A stretch of 64,000 nt of DNA from Selaginella tamariscina (Eukaryota > Streptophyta > Lycopodiopsida > Selaginellales > Selaginellaceae): assembly GCA_003024785.1 (NCBI GenBank), contig PUQB01000109.1, positions 210,272 to 274,271 on the forward strand, given 5' to 3'. The translations under genes were made by a program, and so were the position numbers. Below the pieces are notes generated by a model. It searched no databases. It was not told the DNA's origin and saw only the letters and a list, made by a program, of their open reading frames with translations. Positions 47,802 through 60,442 of this stretch are shown here, one piece after another (the stretch's first letter is position 1; every line of letters begins with the position of its first letter).

Positions 47802-49546
47802 GTGTTGTCTGACCAAGCAAACCTTCTGTACTACGTGTGTGTGTGAAGATTTTAAAGCATAGAACTATGCATTCTCTCTCACACACACATTCATACACGC
47901 TCTTAAAGGTAATATGTATATGAGCTAGATAAACAGTATGGACACAGGCGGAACAATTTAGATCCAGGTAAGTACATTCTTATAGATGCGTACTCATAGT
48001 GAAGAGCGTGCTCATACACATGTGTGTATAAAATACACGTGCATGTTTAAAGTGTGTGAGTATGTACAAGTTATTTGGCTTCATAGTAAAACGCGAAGCA
48101 AATAAACTTGTGGGATCCATAGTTAAGTACCTTTTATTAATCTAATAGTTTATGTAATTTATTGGTACATTAATATATTAAATAAAATCGAAAACTTAAG
48201 TTCTATATCATGGGAAACGCTTTAACTTTACTGATGATAATTTATACTTAAAGTTTGGCATTTGTTAACTGTGTATTTCCTAGCCTACTTAATTACGTAC
48301 CTATAATGTATATTATATATACATTATAGGTACGTAATTAAGCTATACTCTCTTTTGTCTCCATGACAAATATACTTATTACATAAATATACTTTTAATA
48401 CATGCTTTACAAGTAATTTTGGATAGTTCCATTTTTTATTTTAAGAATTTTGTGAAATGTGTATATGTTCAAATAAATTATTCATGTTCAAAAACAATTG
48501 AATTAGCAATATCTCATACCATTTCTCTTTATTAATAAGATTAATAATGCAGTTTTTTCCTTAACTCCTTACTTTCATTAAATCCATCCGATCTTCCGTG
48601 TAATGTGCTAGAACCCAATATAATGAATATCGTTACTAGTTGCATAATCCTTTATCCACCATGAGTTAAATTTGATGGTGCACCAAAATACAATGTTGTA
48701 ATTGTTTTAGAGTTTTGACTTAAAAAGAGCCGACACGTTATAACACAAGATTGTTAAGTGGCCCTTGCGTTGTTACTACGTATGAATAACATTAAAATTT
48801 CTAAGACGATTCCAAAAGTCTGATTTAAATGCAAATGTAGTCATAAGACTTTGGGTTGCACCTTAAATTAAAGTGACTCCCTCATGACCCATTGACCCTG
48901 AAAACATGAGATTTTGCCACAAGAGACTATTAAAGATAAAATGTTAAGAGTATAGAATCTTATTACGGAGAGAATAAATGTAGGAAGGTCCATAATTAGT
49001 TTGAAAGAAAGGTTGCATAGTAATGAAATCCTTACTGAGAGGAAAAGAATAAAGGAAAACAAGAAAGACATTTTGAAAGTAAAATGATGAAAAATAGACA
49101 ATGAAAGTCTTGAAAAGGAAGGATGGTTATGACATTTGGAGCTAGCGTGGCAATGGAGATAGGAGTAAGTATGGGAAAAAAGGGGATTTTCTCCATATGG
49201 GTCTTCACATTTGCTTCATTATAATTGTTTATATTCTTAAAGCAAGTGTGCTTATATGACTTTGAATGTTGAGTTCTTCTTTACTATATACTCTTTTAAT
49301 CATATATATACGATTCTTTCTCATTCATTAGCTTATTCAATCCTTATTCTTGACCTTGAAGATGGGTCTAAGGAATGAAGATTTTATTTTCTCTGCATGA
49401 ACAATGATTCTACATGTAGGAAAAGGAAATAGGCAAAAGGAAAACGTTTAGCTTTTCATGTCAATTGTGAAAAGGTTTCGGTTAAAAGAGGAAAATGTAA
49501 GTCTTTCTATTCACAAAGACCTAAATAGCTCATAACTTAAGCCCAC
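47802..49546. other. Intergenic DNA, no gene recognised
   Basis: AT-rich with scattered CA/TG-rich bits. Contains the 55-bp palindrome listed separately; no coding signal supported. Confidence 0.5.
48288..48342. repeat. 55-bp near-perfect palindrome
   Basis: CTTAATTACGTACCTATAAT and its exact complement face each other around a TATATTATATATA-type centre, giving arms of about 26 bp with almost no loop. Confidence 0.9.
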
Positions 49547-50064
49547 TGTTAATCATGAAAACCTCACCATTTCCTTTCTCCCAACCATTAAGAAAGGTTA
49601 TACACTCTCCTTATTTTAACTCTTAACATATATATATATATCAAATCACCTTCCCTCAATGCCACAATGACTAGTCTCTGAAGTTAAGGGCAAGAACGGA
49701 TTTTGGCTATTGCATTGTTAGATCCATTCATTAAGAATATAAATATCACACACACAAGATCTTATAATATGCACCTTTATTTGTAATAATACAAGAGAAC
49801 AAAGTGTGGAGACTCTCTCTCTCTTTCTCTCTTGCTGGAACTTCTTGTGAAGACCCCTTCTCCTTGCCCTAACTACCCCTTAACTACTCTTTCTCACCAT
49901 CCTTTTCCTTTCAAGACTTCCTTTTCCTTTTTCTTACTCCCCTTTTTCTCTTGGTAATTATTTTCCTCCTTCACAACTTTTCCTTCCATGCTTACTATGG
50001 ACCTTCCTACCCTTATTCTCTCCACAGTGGAACGTCCTATGCTCCTAATATTTTACCTTTAACA
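49547..50064 (-). repeat. Element C 3' LTR
   Basis: 518 bp, TGTTAATCATG to CCTTTAACA on the plus strand. Includes (TA)n and a (CT)n tract. Confidence 0.9.
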
Positions 50065-50175
50065 TTGTCCCCTCCTTATTCATTGTTGTGTCCTCATGGC
50101 AACACATCCTGAGCATCCTCATGATACTCCGCCTCTTCCTGGTCATTGTACTTTTGGAACTCAACTTTCTCCTTG

Positions 50176-52252
50176 TCAAGTTCCTGTTGCATCATCACAA
50201 CCTGAAGACAAAAGCTTGTGTTTCCTTCCTGAGCTACTCATTTTCCTCTTGAAGACACTGAAACTCATCCACCACCACCGATAGTATGGTAGCGGTCTGT
50301 TGGCTCTCATCTCGTGCTCGCACCAGCCTTTGAAATAGGTCACCAGCTCCTGCATTGTTAGCAGAGGCTTGACCTCCACCACGGACTCGGGGTCTTTTGT
50401 TTGGTTGGTCGCTGAACACCCTTGTTCATCATCCCTTGAATAGCAATCATCTTGGGCACCATAACACTCTCCACTACTTGAACATTCAGTTGCTGGATAT
50501 TCGCTTTCCTTAACTATATATCCTATATTGACTAGATGGTTAAAAAGGCTTGCCACCATTGTGTTGCATCTTGCATCTCATTCCCACCTTCAACCACCTG
50601 TTCTACCATCTCAGATTGTAACTGTGCCAAAACCTGTGCAAACTGCATTTGAGTATTTGTGGTCTACACATCCTTTCGCGTGAATGCTCTCCGGTGCTTA
50701 AAACATTTGCCTGTGTGTTACACTCATGCTGTTGCTAATGCCGATCTTCCTCGTCCAAACGGAAATCGAGGATTGGCATGCCCTACGATCCATTACCATG
50801 ATACATACCCCTACCATATGTACCTCAGTGCAATCTCGGTGATGACTGAACGGTGGTGGGTTGAATTGGTGTCTCAGAAACTTTGATCCTCGCACCTCTC
50901 TTCAACCTCTCTTGCGATTTCCACAACTCCATCGTCGGTATTCCACAGTTGTGGGCGTAACTGCCGGAAATAGAATATCTGAAGATGATCCAAGTACCTT
51001 CTGCTTTCCTTCTTGCTCATCCGTCTGTTCATCCATTACTGCTTTACCCTTATCATGTATCTTCTCCTCATAAGGTACAAACTACATCATCATTGGTTGC
51101 CCTCTCGTAACGAATCCGGGGTGATCTCCTGTTTCATTGCCACCTGCGATTGAGATCCGGCTTGATTTTCTACCACTCTCCTATCTTGCCTTTGTTCTAC
51201 GCTCCTTTTCTGTTTCACACGGCTCATCTTCTTGCTGCTGCTCCTCCACTGTTTGTCTTTCTCTCCCTGCTCCAGTGGTTCCTCCTCCGGCGTCATGCCT
51301 CCTGAATGTTCGTCTTCTTCATCCTCGAGGTCAACCACCAACTTCTGTTCGGAGCTGTCTTGCACTCTAGACTTCGGCTTCACACCTTTTCCACCAGACC
51401 TCGTGGTTCTCTTCACTAACACCGGCCTTTCCACCTTGATTTCTTCTTCTTGGAAGTCTTCTCCACCTGTTTCTTCTCTTCTCCTTGCAAGTTACTACCT
51501 AATTCTTTCCTTTTATTTCTGGCCCTTTACGCTTCATCTGCCTCTTTTGAAACAACTCTGTTTCCTTTCGCACCTGCTTCATGCGAGCCACTATCTCTGG
51601 CCCCGCCAACTCTCTGTGTTGATGCACATAGTCTCGATCACCTGCACCCATGTGAATGCCATCATCGACGAAGGCTCTCCTCTCTTCTCCAGTTCCTGCA
51701 TTGTGCAGAGGTGCTCCCTCAGCCTCTTCAGTAGCCACTCCTACCAGCCTCTTCGTTTTTAATCCATCATATAAAGGCATGATTGGATTTGCTGCAATAA
51801 TGTGTGATGTTTGAAACTCAAACGCGTTGATGATGAAATTCATTGCCAACTGTGTCTCCTCCACGAGATTGGAGAGCTTCAATCCGACCTTGCTCACATA
51901 TTGCTTCCCTTCTCTTAGGTACTCTCGTGAAGTGCACTTTCTTGGCCTTCACCTCACCTTCTGATCGTGGGAGTTGAAAAACCTTCTCCACCAGCTTCTA
52001 TGTAAAGAGGAGCTTCTTCTCTTTTGAATAAGCCACGAACCCTACCACAGGCTTAACTACCTTCTCCATTAGCATTACCAATGTGAAACATTGCTCATCG
52101 TGGGGCTCTCCATCTCTCAAGATTTGTGCATAATCCCATAAACCCAGCTCCTTCAACACTTTCTCCATGTCAATGGAGAAATCCCACTTCATATGTACCA
52201 ACTGTACTTGTCCCAATTGCTCCCATCGGGAGGATTGACAAGTTCGTGACAA
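50176..52252 (-). pseudogene. Extra ORF downstream of integrase in element C
   Basis: After the integrase C-terminus about 2 kb stays coding-like on the minus strand, in blocks 52252-51998, 51897-51499, 51434-51090 and 50559-50176 separated by frame slips. The first block (WDFSIDMEKVLKELGLWDYA, GEPHDEQCFTLVMLMEKVV) is followed by VEKVFQLPRSEGEVKAKKV and NEFHHQRV-like residues; the middle is charged (Lys/Glu/Asp-rich); the last has VVEVKPLLTMQELVTYF and a coiled-coil LQEENE. Plant Tat/Ogre-type elements can carry additional ORFs (established), but I do not recognise a domain here. It could be element-coded or a captured host gene. Confidence 0.5.
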
Positions 52253-52436
52253 TTACGAGTAGGCAAAACAACCTTTCTTCGCCACATCTCTCTCTCGCTG
52301 CACACTCTGTGAAACCTTAGATCTATAACCTCATTTATTGTGCACTACCAAGAAGAGAATATACTCTTCAAATCTATTTCCCTCAACGTTCTCCTGTAAT
52401 ATATACTTCCTTACCTTATTGATATTCACCATTTCA

Positions 52437-52693
52437 TCAATTTCCTTTCCTTTCAACGTTTCCAGCTTCACCACTCCTTCTTCCTTTACAATTTAACCCA
52501 AAAAGGCCTATCCACTTCAAATCAAGCTTTTGACTCATTTCCCCCACCTTGCCTCTATACGTCAATTTCCTCTCCTTCCAACATTTCCAATGTTTCCAAC
52601 TCCACCACTCCTTCCTTTACAGATTTAACCCAAAAAGGGCCTATCCACTTCAAATCAAGCTTTTGATTCATTTCCCCTACTTTGCCTCTATAC
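52437..52693 (-). repeat. Tandem duplication of the integrase GPY/F module
   Basis: Two ~125-bp units encode YRGKVGEM(N/S)QKLDLKWIGP followed by FWVK, twice in a row with small differences. The GPY/F fold normally occurs once at the integrase C-terminus. Confidence 0.85.
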
Positions 52694-52699
52694 CACAGG

Positions 52700-53560
52700 A
52701 CCAAGTCCCCTTCCTTTATCTCCTTTTCTCTTCTCTTCCTATCGAGCCAAGCCTTGAATCACAAATATTGTCCATAAAGCATGCATTCTTAGCTCGTCCA
52801 ACTTCTCTAACTTATTAAATGAGTTACTAGAGATTCCTTCTCTCCATATTATATTGAACAACCATTCACAAGGACGCACAATATACTCCATCGGAGTCAT
52901 ATGCGAGCTTAAAAGGTGTCATGCTTGTAGTCACTTTATAAGCTGTCCTATAGGCCCCGAGAACTTCTAATAATCTTTCATCCTAATCCTTTTGATTGTT
53001 TTGAATCACCTTCCTTAAAACATTTTTAAGGACTTTGTTTGTTGACTCAGCCTGCCCATTATCTGTGGGTAATATGGTGTAGACTCAGCATTTATATCAT
53101 TTTATTAACGAAATGCTTTTCCCTATCACTCATAATTTCCTTAGGAATACCATAATGTACTATTATAGTATTATATATAACCTTTGCTGTATTATATGCA
53201 TTAGTCCTTCTCATAGGCTCTGCCTCTACCCATTTAGTCATATAGTATGTTAAAACCAATATATATTGATTCCTTTTCGAGCTCATAGGATTAATTGGTC
53301 CTATAAAGTTCATTCCCCATTTCTGAAAAGGTTCTAGTGAGAGAATTAGATTATAAAGTTGTATCTGTTTCTTTGGGGGCAATTGTGCATGTTGGCATTT
53401 ATCACATGCCTTACAGTAGCTACCTACTTCCCTCCATAAGGTACCACCATAATCTTGCTTGAAGGATTTTCCTTCTTATTATTTTCTCTACAAAATGGCC
53501 TCCTGCAAGGCTTGAATGAGCCTCTTTTAGAACCTCCGAGACCTCTAAAGGGTCTACACA
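52700..53560 (-). pseudogene. Element C integrase
   Basis: Zinc-binding remnant (AGGHF and ACDKCQH), then the core (FQKWGMNFIGPINPM with the first catalytic Asp replaced by Asn; TKWVEAEPMRRTNAYNTAKV; YGIPKEIMSDREKHF with the second Asp). Continues with breaks to the GPY/F module. Confidence 0.85.
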
Positions 53561-53891
53561 CCTTCGTAACACTCAATCAGATCCCAATTTATATAATTTT
53601 TCTCCCACGAGAAAAAAGTGTCGTATCCTCATGACAAACAACTTCCTTTCATTTGTTGTTCTATAAATAGGCGATATTGTTCTAGTGGCTAGATATTGTT
53701 TTATATAATCTAACCACCTTAATGGAACACTTACACAAAATAGATTTGCATCAGGAAAATCATCCATAGTGCGAATAAGAACTTCGCCTATTTTAATGCG
53801 ACTTAAGTGGTCAACCTATTTGTGCCCTTTCTAGTTTATGAATTATTTCAAAATTATATTCCTACAGAAGTAAAAACCACCTGGCTAACCT

Positions 53892-54720
53892 TCATGTAAG
53901 TATAGGTTTATTAAGTAAATATAGTAAAGACTTATGATCCATAAAAATTTTAACTTTATTAGTCAAAAGGTAGTGTTTAAACTTATAAATAGCATATATC
54001 ATCCCAATGCTTCTTTTTGTAGTGGTGTAATTTACTTCCGCAGATATTAGCCTACAGCTAGCATAATAAATAGGATGATCCTTTCTCTCCTGCATTTGCA
54101 TAAAGATGGCTCCTATAGCAATATCAGAGGCATCTACTTATACATGAAAATCCCAATTCCACTTAGGACTAACCAATATTGGGGCCTTAGTGAGAGCCTT
54201 CCGAAGTTGGTCAAATGCCTCTTGACACTCTCATATGGTACATCTGCTTTTAATAAGTCTGTTAAAGGTTTTGCGATCTTAGCATAATGCTTTATAAATC
54301 GTATATGGTAGCCTATTTTGCCTAAAAACCTTTGTAACTCTTTATATCCTATAGTGGTTGTAAACTTAGGATGACCTTAACTTTATCATGGTCCACCAAT
54401 ATACCTTCTTTACAAATGACATGTCTTAAAAGGACTCTTGATTTGACAAAGAAGTTATATTTTTATGGATTCAAAACAACTAAATTCTGCCTACATTTCT
54501 GGAACATTTTTCCAGACAATGTAAATGTTCCTCCTTTGAGCTATAAACACAAAGTTGTCCATAAAGACTTTCATAAAATTTAAAAGATATTCCCGAAAGG
54601 TATCTGTTATAATCCTTTGAAACGTAAAGGGTGCATTGCATAAGCCAAAGGGCATGACCCTATAGGCATATGGACTTATAAAAGCCGTCTTATGTTGATC
54701 TTCAGGAGCTACCATCACCT
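53892..54720 (-). pseudogene. Element C reverse transcriptase and RNase H
   Basis: RT: HKTAFISPYAYRVMPFGLCN, APFTFQRIITDTFREYL, FMDNFVFI (catalytic motif altered). RNase H: HPIYYASCRLISAEVNYTTT and VKIFMDHKSLLYLL. Stops between blocks. Confidence 0.85.
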
Positions 54721-55237
54721 AATTATATCTTGAAAAGCCATCCATAAAGGAATACATTTCATGTCAACGACATTATCCAGCATTTCCTCTGTAAAAGAAT
54801 AGGAAACGTATCCTTAGTTATAACATTATTTAACTTTATATAATTTACACAACTCTTAGCTTTAATAACTTATTTCAAGAGAAAAGCTCTTTTTTGTGTG
54901 GATTAGTTGCACATGTACTAATCTCTCACCTTTGAGTGAACCAATTTAGCATAATTGGGATTCATCCTATATGCACTTTGTTTAGCCAATTGGCATCTAG
55001 GCAACAATTGGATAGTGTGCATACACAACTCCGAGGTATTCCTTTTAGATCTTGGTAGGACCATGCAAAGACATCCTTATACTTTACTAGCAATGTTACT
55101 TTGAGCTATAGTCAGCACCTTAGGTTCCTTTTTTGTTTTTATATTGACTTACTCTAAAGGACCATTAGTATAAATATAAGTATAGTCTGCAGGTTGTTCA
55201 TGTAGATTCATTTCATAATGAACAGATTTATAAAAAA

Positions 55238-56320
55238 TTACTTGCAACCCAACTGATCCTTTCCCTGTTCCTTCTGGGAGATTTTCCTTTCCTTCTTCAC
55301 AATTGCATATAAATCGATTTTTGCAAGGGCCTTCAAATCAGGATATGTCTTTAAAATTTCCTTTTCTTCCTGATCATCCAAACCCTGCATCCAATCATAT
55401 CCGTCCAATACAATTAGTTTGTCCTTCTTTGCTAGATATCTCTTAGCATGAGTATAGATATCCACTTTCATATCACCTTGTCCTATTGTCATTTTTCCTG
55501 AGCCCCAATCCTGCACAACCTAGGTAATCTTAAGCTAAGGTCAACCAGCAACATAGTATATGTTGCATCCATCCTTCCATTCGTAAGACTAGTAAGGATA
55601 TTTTAAATTTAAATCCTTTAACGGATATAGTAACTGCTCTCAGTATACCTAATGGCCTTACACTTCGTTGATCAACCATTTTAAGGTTAAATGGGGCAGG
55701 TTGGATTGGTCCTAAACCATCCTTTTACATTCCCCTCTTTAATAAATTCACACCTGAACCTCCATCTATTAACACTCTCCTTAACTTATTCTTGCCCACA
55801 TATTTGTGATGTAAGGAACTTGTCCATCATAATCATTTCAAAAAGTAGTTCCTTATCCATTTTACAAATTGTATATCCTTCATTTGAAGATGATGTTTAT
55901 TGAATCAAATTAATGTATTCAATATCTGATTTTTTATTAAGGAGCTACCTGTATCAATTGTCCAAGCGTAATTTTTTTCCTAATTTATAGCTTGGTGATA
56001 CATAGAATCCATTGTTTTATCCTGTATGGTAACAATGAAAAACCTTGTTTACTTTCATCTATAGGACCTATCATGGAACCATCTGATTCGTTATCAATCT
56101 GTCTCCTTTTTGGTTAGGATTTTGCTCCTAATTATTTACATTTTCTTGTAACAAGTCCACCTTCTTGTTAGGAATAGTATCTATCTCTCCTTCTCTAAAA
56201 GAATATTCCTTCTCACTCCTTTGAAGAGATGTAACTACCCTTGCAACCAGTGGATACTCATCTTTTCCCTCCTTTATTTGAATTAGCCATGTTGTAGGCT
56301 GCACATTAGTCATCATGGTG
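55238..56320 (-). pseudogene. Element C protease and linker region
   Basis: The protease site matches the DGGS form seen in element E (RVLIDGGS-VN), with PAPFNLKMVDQRSVRPLG downstream and KRYLAKKDKLIVLDGYDWMQ in the linker ORF. Stops interrupt it. Confidence 0.7.
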
Positions 56321-56329
56321 GAAGTAGGA

Positions 56330-57990
56330 AGTTGTTCATTTGCCTAGGACATTCCCTAAAGAGGTGTCCTATTTCACACATGTGTAACAAACTTGGGAAG
56401 GAAAATTCCTACCCTATGGTCCTTGTTTATCACTTGTCTGATTATATTGATCATTTTTACCTCTTTAACCTTGATAAGGTCTTTCTTCTCCTCTATATTG
56501 TCTGTCATTTCTTTTTGTATAAGATCTATCCTTTTGTCATCCATTGTATGGACCATTTCTTTCTCTATAATACCTGTCCTCTCTATTTTCGTAAGGAACA
56601 TCATTCCTTCTTTCATAATTTCTAAAGTTCTTATTCTTATAAGGAACCTCATTCCTTCTATTTTCATAAGGAATAGCATTATCATTCCTATCATTCCCAC
56701 AATTCCTATTAGGTGGAACCTTCTAAAAGGTGGATGTTCATCTATTTTCCTTTATCTCTCTATACGAGCCACATTCTGGTTCAGAAAATGTTTACAATTC
56801 CGAGCTACATGTCCTCCTTTTCACATATTTGGCATGTAAGTAGTTGCAACTTACATTCCTCCACTGTATGGCCAAGATTATTATATTTAATGCATCACTT
56901 TTGCCTTTATCTCCTCCTTAACTGTCATTCCCTTTTAAGGTTTTTATCATTTGAGCTAATGCTTTCTCATCTATTAAATATTTACAAACCTTTACTACAT
57001 CAACTTCCTCTTTCTCATCAGAAGATTCTTCCTTTCTTCTATATGCTTTCAACTTTCCTTTGGCAATCTTTTATTTGCCTCCTCTTCTTTTTATATATTT
57101 TTAATTGATTAATAAGATCCTCTCTATCATTTTCATTGATAATAAGTGCTAAATCTTTATATGGTTTTAACAACCCTTGCTTATACCATTGCAATAAGGC
57201 ATCCATCTTTACATATGCCTTACACTTTTTCTCATGTTCTTAAAATGGTATATATATCATCTACCTTTTTTGTAGAATGGTTTTAAACTTCTCTAAATGT
57301 TCCTTAGACAATTCTTCCTTTCTGAAATATTCCTTAAAGCATCAGTAACCTTGTTATCATTCTCTCTGACTTCCTTTTCAAGATTATAATACCAATCAGA
57401 GGCATTTCCTTTCAAAGTATGTGGAAATATAAGCATCTTTTCTACATCTACCTTACACAGTTTACTACCTCTTCAAATTGTTGTAAATGTCTTTTTGGAT
57501 TCTCTTTCTTTTCTGTAGAGAATGTGGGATACATTACCGTACCCCAAACATTCCTGAGAAAGTGTCATATTTGAAATAATCCTTTACTCTAGTGTACTTC
57601 CTTTTATACCTTCCTCCTTTCCTCTTAGGGAGTTCTCAGGAGATCCTTCTCCTTGCAATCTCAGTATATGAACATGCACTCCTTCCTTCCTTTCATAGTC
57701 TCTTCTCTAAACCAGTTTTTTGATACTGCCTCCATTCTCTTGATCAGCCTCAGATTTTTGTATTATTTTTTGCAATATCCTCTACTATCTTCCCAAGGAT
57801 ATTTTGATGTCTATTCTCGTGAGATTCAGGTTGCTGTTGGGCACCTTTATTGTTTGCCTTTGGTTTTCTTTGATCAGCTAATGTTGGATCAAGACGATGG
57901 TTTCTCCAAGGTTTTTTCATTCCTTTTCCTATACACATTCAGCTCTACACCTTCTGAGCCATTTTTAGAATGAAATTCTGTCACTTTAAC
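56330..57990 (-). pseudogene. Element C gag
   Basis: From MAQKV near 57974 down: NILGKIVEDIAKN, capsid phrase FPHTLKGNASDWYYNLEKEV (about 57420-57380), a Lys/Glu-rich tract, and repeated NRRNEVPYKNKNFRNYERR-like Asn/Arg-rich units (56700-56560). Frame broken. Confidence 0.7.
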
Positions 57991-58046
57991 TTTTTTTTCA
58001 ATGAATGCTAACACTGCAATGGCAAAATCCCTCTATGGTCGCCAAA

Positions 58047-58120
58047 TGTTAATCACGAAACCTCACCGTTTCCTTTCTCCCAACGTCAAGAAGGCTATAA
58101 CATCTCCTTTTCTTAATTAT

Positions 58121-58158
<38 letters not shown>

Positions 58159-58597
58159 TACACCACACACACATATATATCAAATCACCTTCCCTCAGTG
58201 CCACAATGATTGGTCTCCAAAGTCAAGGCAAAGAATGGATTTTGGCTATTGCCTTGTTAGATCCATTGAAAGTATACATATCACACACACAAGATCTATA
58301 ATATGTACTTCATTTCTAATATGAATACAAAAGAACAAAGCGTGAAGACTCTCTCTCTCTTTCTCTACTGGAACTTCTTGTGGAGACCCCTTCTCCCTTG
58401 CCCTAACAACCCCTTAACTTACTCTTCCTCGCCACGTCATCCTTTTCTTTCCTAAACTTCCTTTCCTTTTCCTTACTCTTTTCTTCTTGATAAGAATTTT
58501 CCTCTCACAACCTTTTCTTCCATGCTTAATATGGATCTCCTACCCTTATTCTGTCCACAGTAGGACGTCCTATGTTCCTAATATTCTACCTTTAACA
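58047..58597 (-). repeat. Element C 5' LTR
   Basis: 551 bp, TGTTAATCACG to CCTTTAACA on the plus strand; contains a (TA)n expansion at 58123-58153. Confidence 0.9.
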
Positions 58598-60442
58598 CCC
58601 CCAAGAGACATGTGCTCCATACAACTCCCACAATAAAGCTAATGCATCTTTAAGGAATCACCTTCACAGGAGAGTATAACCCCTTTGGGTGACAAGGGGT
58701 AACCTGACCCATAACTAGCTCTTTAAGGGTTTAAGTAACTAAGTTATACCCTAGACTAAGGTTAGAGTATTTAGTAACAACACGAGTGTGCTCCTTAGTA
58801 AACCTCTAGGCTAAGTTTAAACAACCTTAAGCATACAACTACACAAGTGTTTCATGAAAAGCCCTAAGCTTGTTCAATCTCAGACATGTTTACAGACCCT
58901 TATGGCAAACATCCTTAGTCAAGTTTGATGAGACTTAACCTTCTTGAGCAAATGCCCAAGGCTTAACATTCTGATGCAAACACAAGTTATTAAAATCTCT
59001 GACCTCTTGGTGTTAAACTTGTGACATGACCTCAAAGGTTGTGCCTTGGCTGTTGTGCCATGTGATATCTAACATAGTATTACATGTACATATGACATCA
59101 TTTCCTAAGACATAGGTTATCACCATAGCTCCTCAAAAACACGAGTTACACTTAAACCCATAGTTTAAGATTCTATACTCACATTTAGACAAGGGGATAG
59201 ACAATGCTCACATTATGAGTTAAGATGCATGTGTTAGGCACCAACATGTACAATACTAAAGACCCTCATAGAATCACTTGACCACCTCCGAGTTGCCTCT
59301 AGTCTCCACATGTTGCAACTTTTCCACACCATATCTATATTAACCTTTTTGGAGAATATTCTACCCTATAAATATATTAATTATTTTATATATAATCCTT
59401 AGTTGTTGTCTTTAAGGATAACATAAACTTACTTAATTGGTCCTATATCACTCTTTGTACATTCACAAAGAATTGATTCAGATCTCATTCCAGCTCTGAC
59501 ATTTACACCAGCATTCCCTACACCAAAATGTTAACCGTTTTCATTTTATCTGGTTATAGTCTACGTAGAGAATTTAATCATATGAGTTATCAATCTTTGG
59601 AGAACACTTGCTTAGTGAGTCAGCGTGAGATCGGCCATGGGTATGTATCAGCTGTCTTAGGACATAGGCCTCGTGTCTCTTCTGAGTGGCTGTCTGAGAT
59701 GGGTTCTTATGAGTACTTTCTTTAATTGGCTAACATAAAACATTGGGTGCACCCTCACTCCTTATGGCAGCTGTAGTCAATATGACATCTTACCAATATG
59801 CTCTAAAATCTCATAAGGACCTAAGTGCATAGGAGATAACATTTCATAAGGCTACAATAGTGTTTCGCCTTACATGTGGCAAATATTACTTAAAGATATA
59901 CATAATTTTTCACTTGGAACTCTCAAAAGCTTTTATGCTCATTAGTAAATTTAATAATTTGGCTTTGAGCCGCTTGTAAGTTCTTCTTATTTACACTCTA
60001 AATGTTTTCAAGTTCAACACTCAAATCTTTAGCTTTTTCATCCATCTTTACATGAACCTTTTTACTTGCTAGTCCCAACTCAAATGCAAACTCATTCTAG
60101 TCCCATTGTGTTAGCAATTGTCGTAGTCAAGCTCTTTCGTAAGAGAACTAACTTGACAAACTTTTTCAACATATCCACAATGGCCCACACTTGCTCATTT
60201 TACCTTTGTATCCTTGGCAAATGAGTGATAAAGTCCATAGAGATATTGCCTTGCCAACTATTTGGAAGATAATGGTAATAATCCTTAGGTACCTTATGAA
60301 ATTTGTTTTCATATTTCTCTAATAGAACCTTCTTTTAAGTAACTCATACGTTTTCCTACTCCCAAGTGACTAGCCTCTGGGTGATCATGATGGAAATATA
60401 GTATCTAGTTGATCAAATTATTTACACGAGGAAGAAACACAC
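58598..60442 (-). mobile_element. Element F: Ty3/gypsy remnant with integrase zinc finger
   Basis: On the minus strand from 60442: VNNLINQILYFHHDHPEASH and LGVGK, the HHCC finger start of integrase, then residues like MKTNFIRYL and a QSISMDFI-type core start, decaying with stops to about 59740. The remaining 58.6-59.7 kb has no recognised coding and may be its 3' end or LTR. Element D is inserted in the integrase at 60443. Confidence 0.6.

Larger units (their letters stand above)
49547..58597 (-). mobile_element. Ty3/gypsy element C (non-chromo, Tat/Athila-like), minus strand
   Basis: LTRs at 49547-50064 and 58047-58597 (TGTTAA...TTTAACA). On the minus strand the 5' LTR (58597-58047) is followed by TTTGGCGACC, a primer-binding-site-like start; the 3' LTR is preceded by a purine-rich AATAAGGAGGGG tract. 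Order: gag (57.9-56.1 kb), protease (about 55.8), linker ORF (55516-55238), RT (54.8-54.3), RNase H (54101-53892), integrase (53.5-52.5 with a duplicated GPY/F module), then an extra ORF (52.25-50.18). Flanks CCCAC and CCCCC may be a mismatched target duplication. The RT motif is FMDN rather than YMDD, and there are many frame breaks. Inactive. Confidence 0.85.

Noticed and set aside
51137-51762. Plus-strand Ser/Cys/Leu-rich ORFs up to 176 residues
   Set aside because: Complement of the coding-like extra ORF in element C; residue use is that of a reverse reading of Glu/Lys-rich codons.
56393-57108. Plus-strand hydrophobic ORFs of 131-148 residues resembling membrane proteins
   Set aside because: Antisense of the Asn/Arg/Lys-rich gag of element C; apparent membrane segments are an artefact of AT-rich complement.
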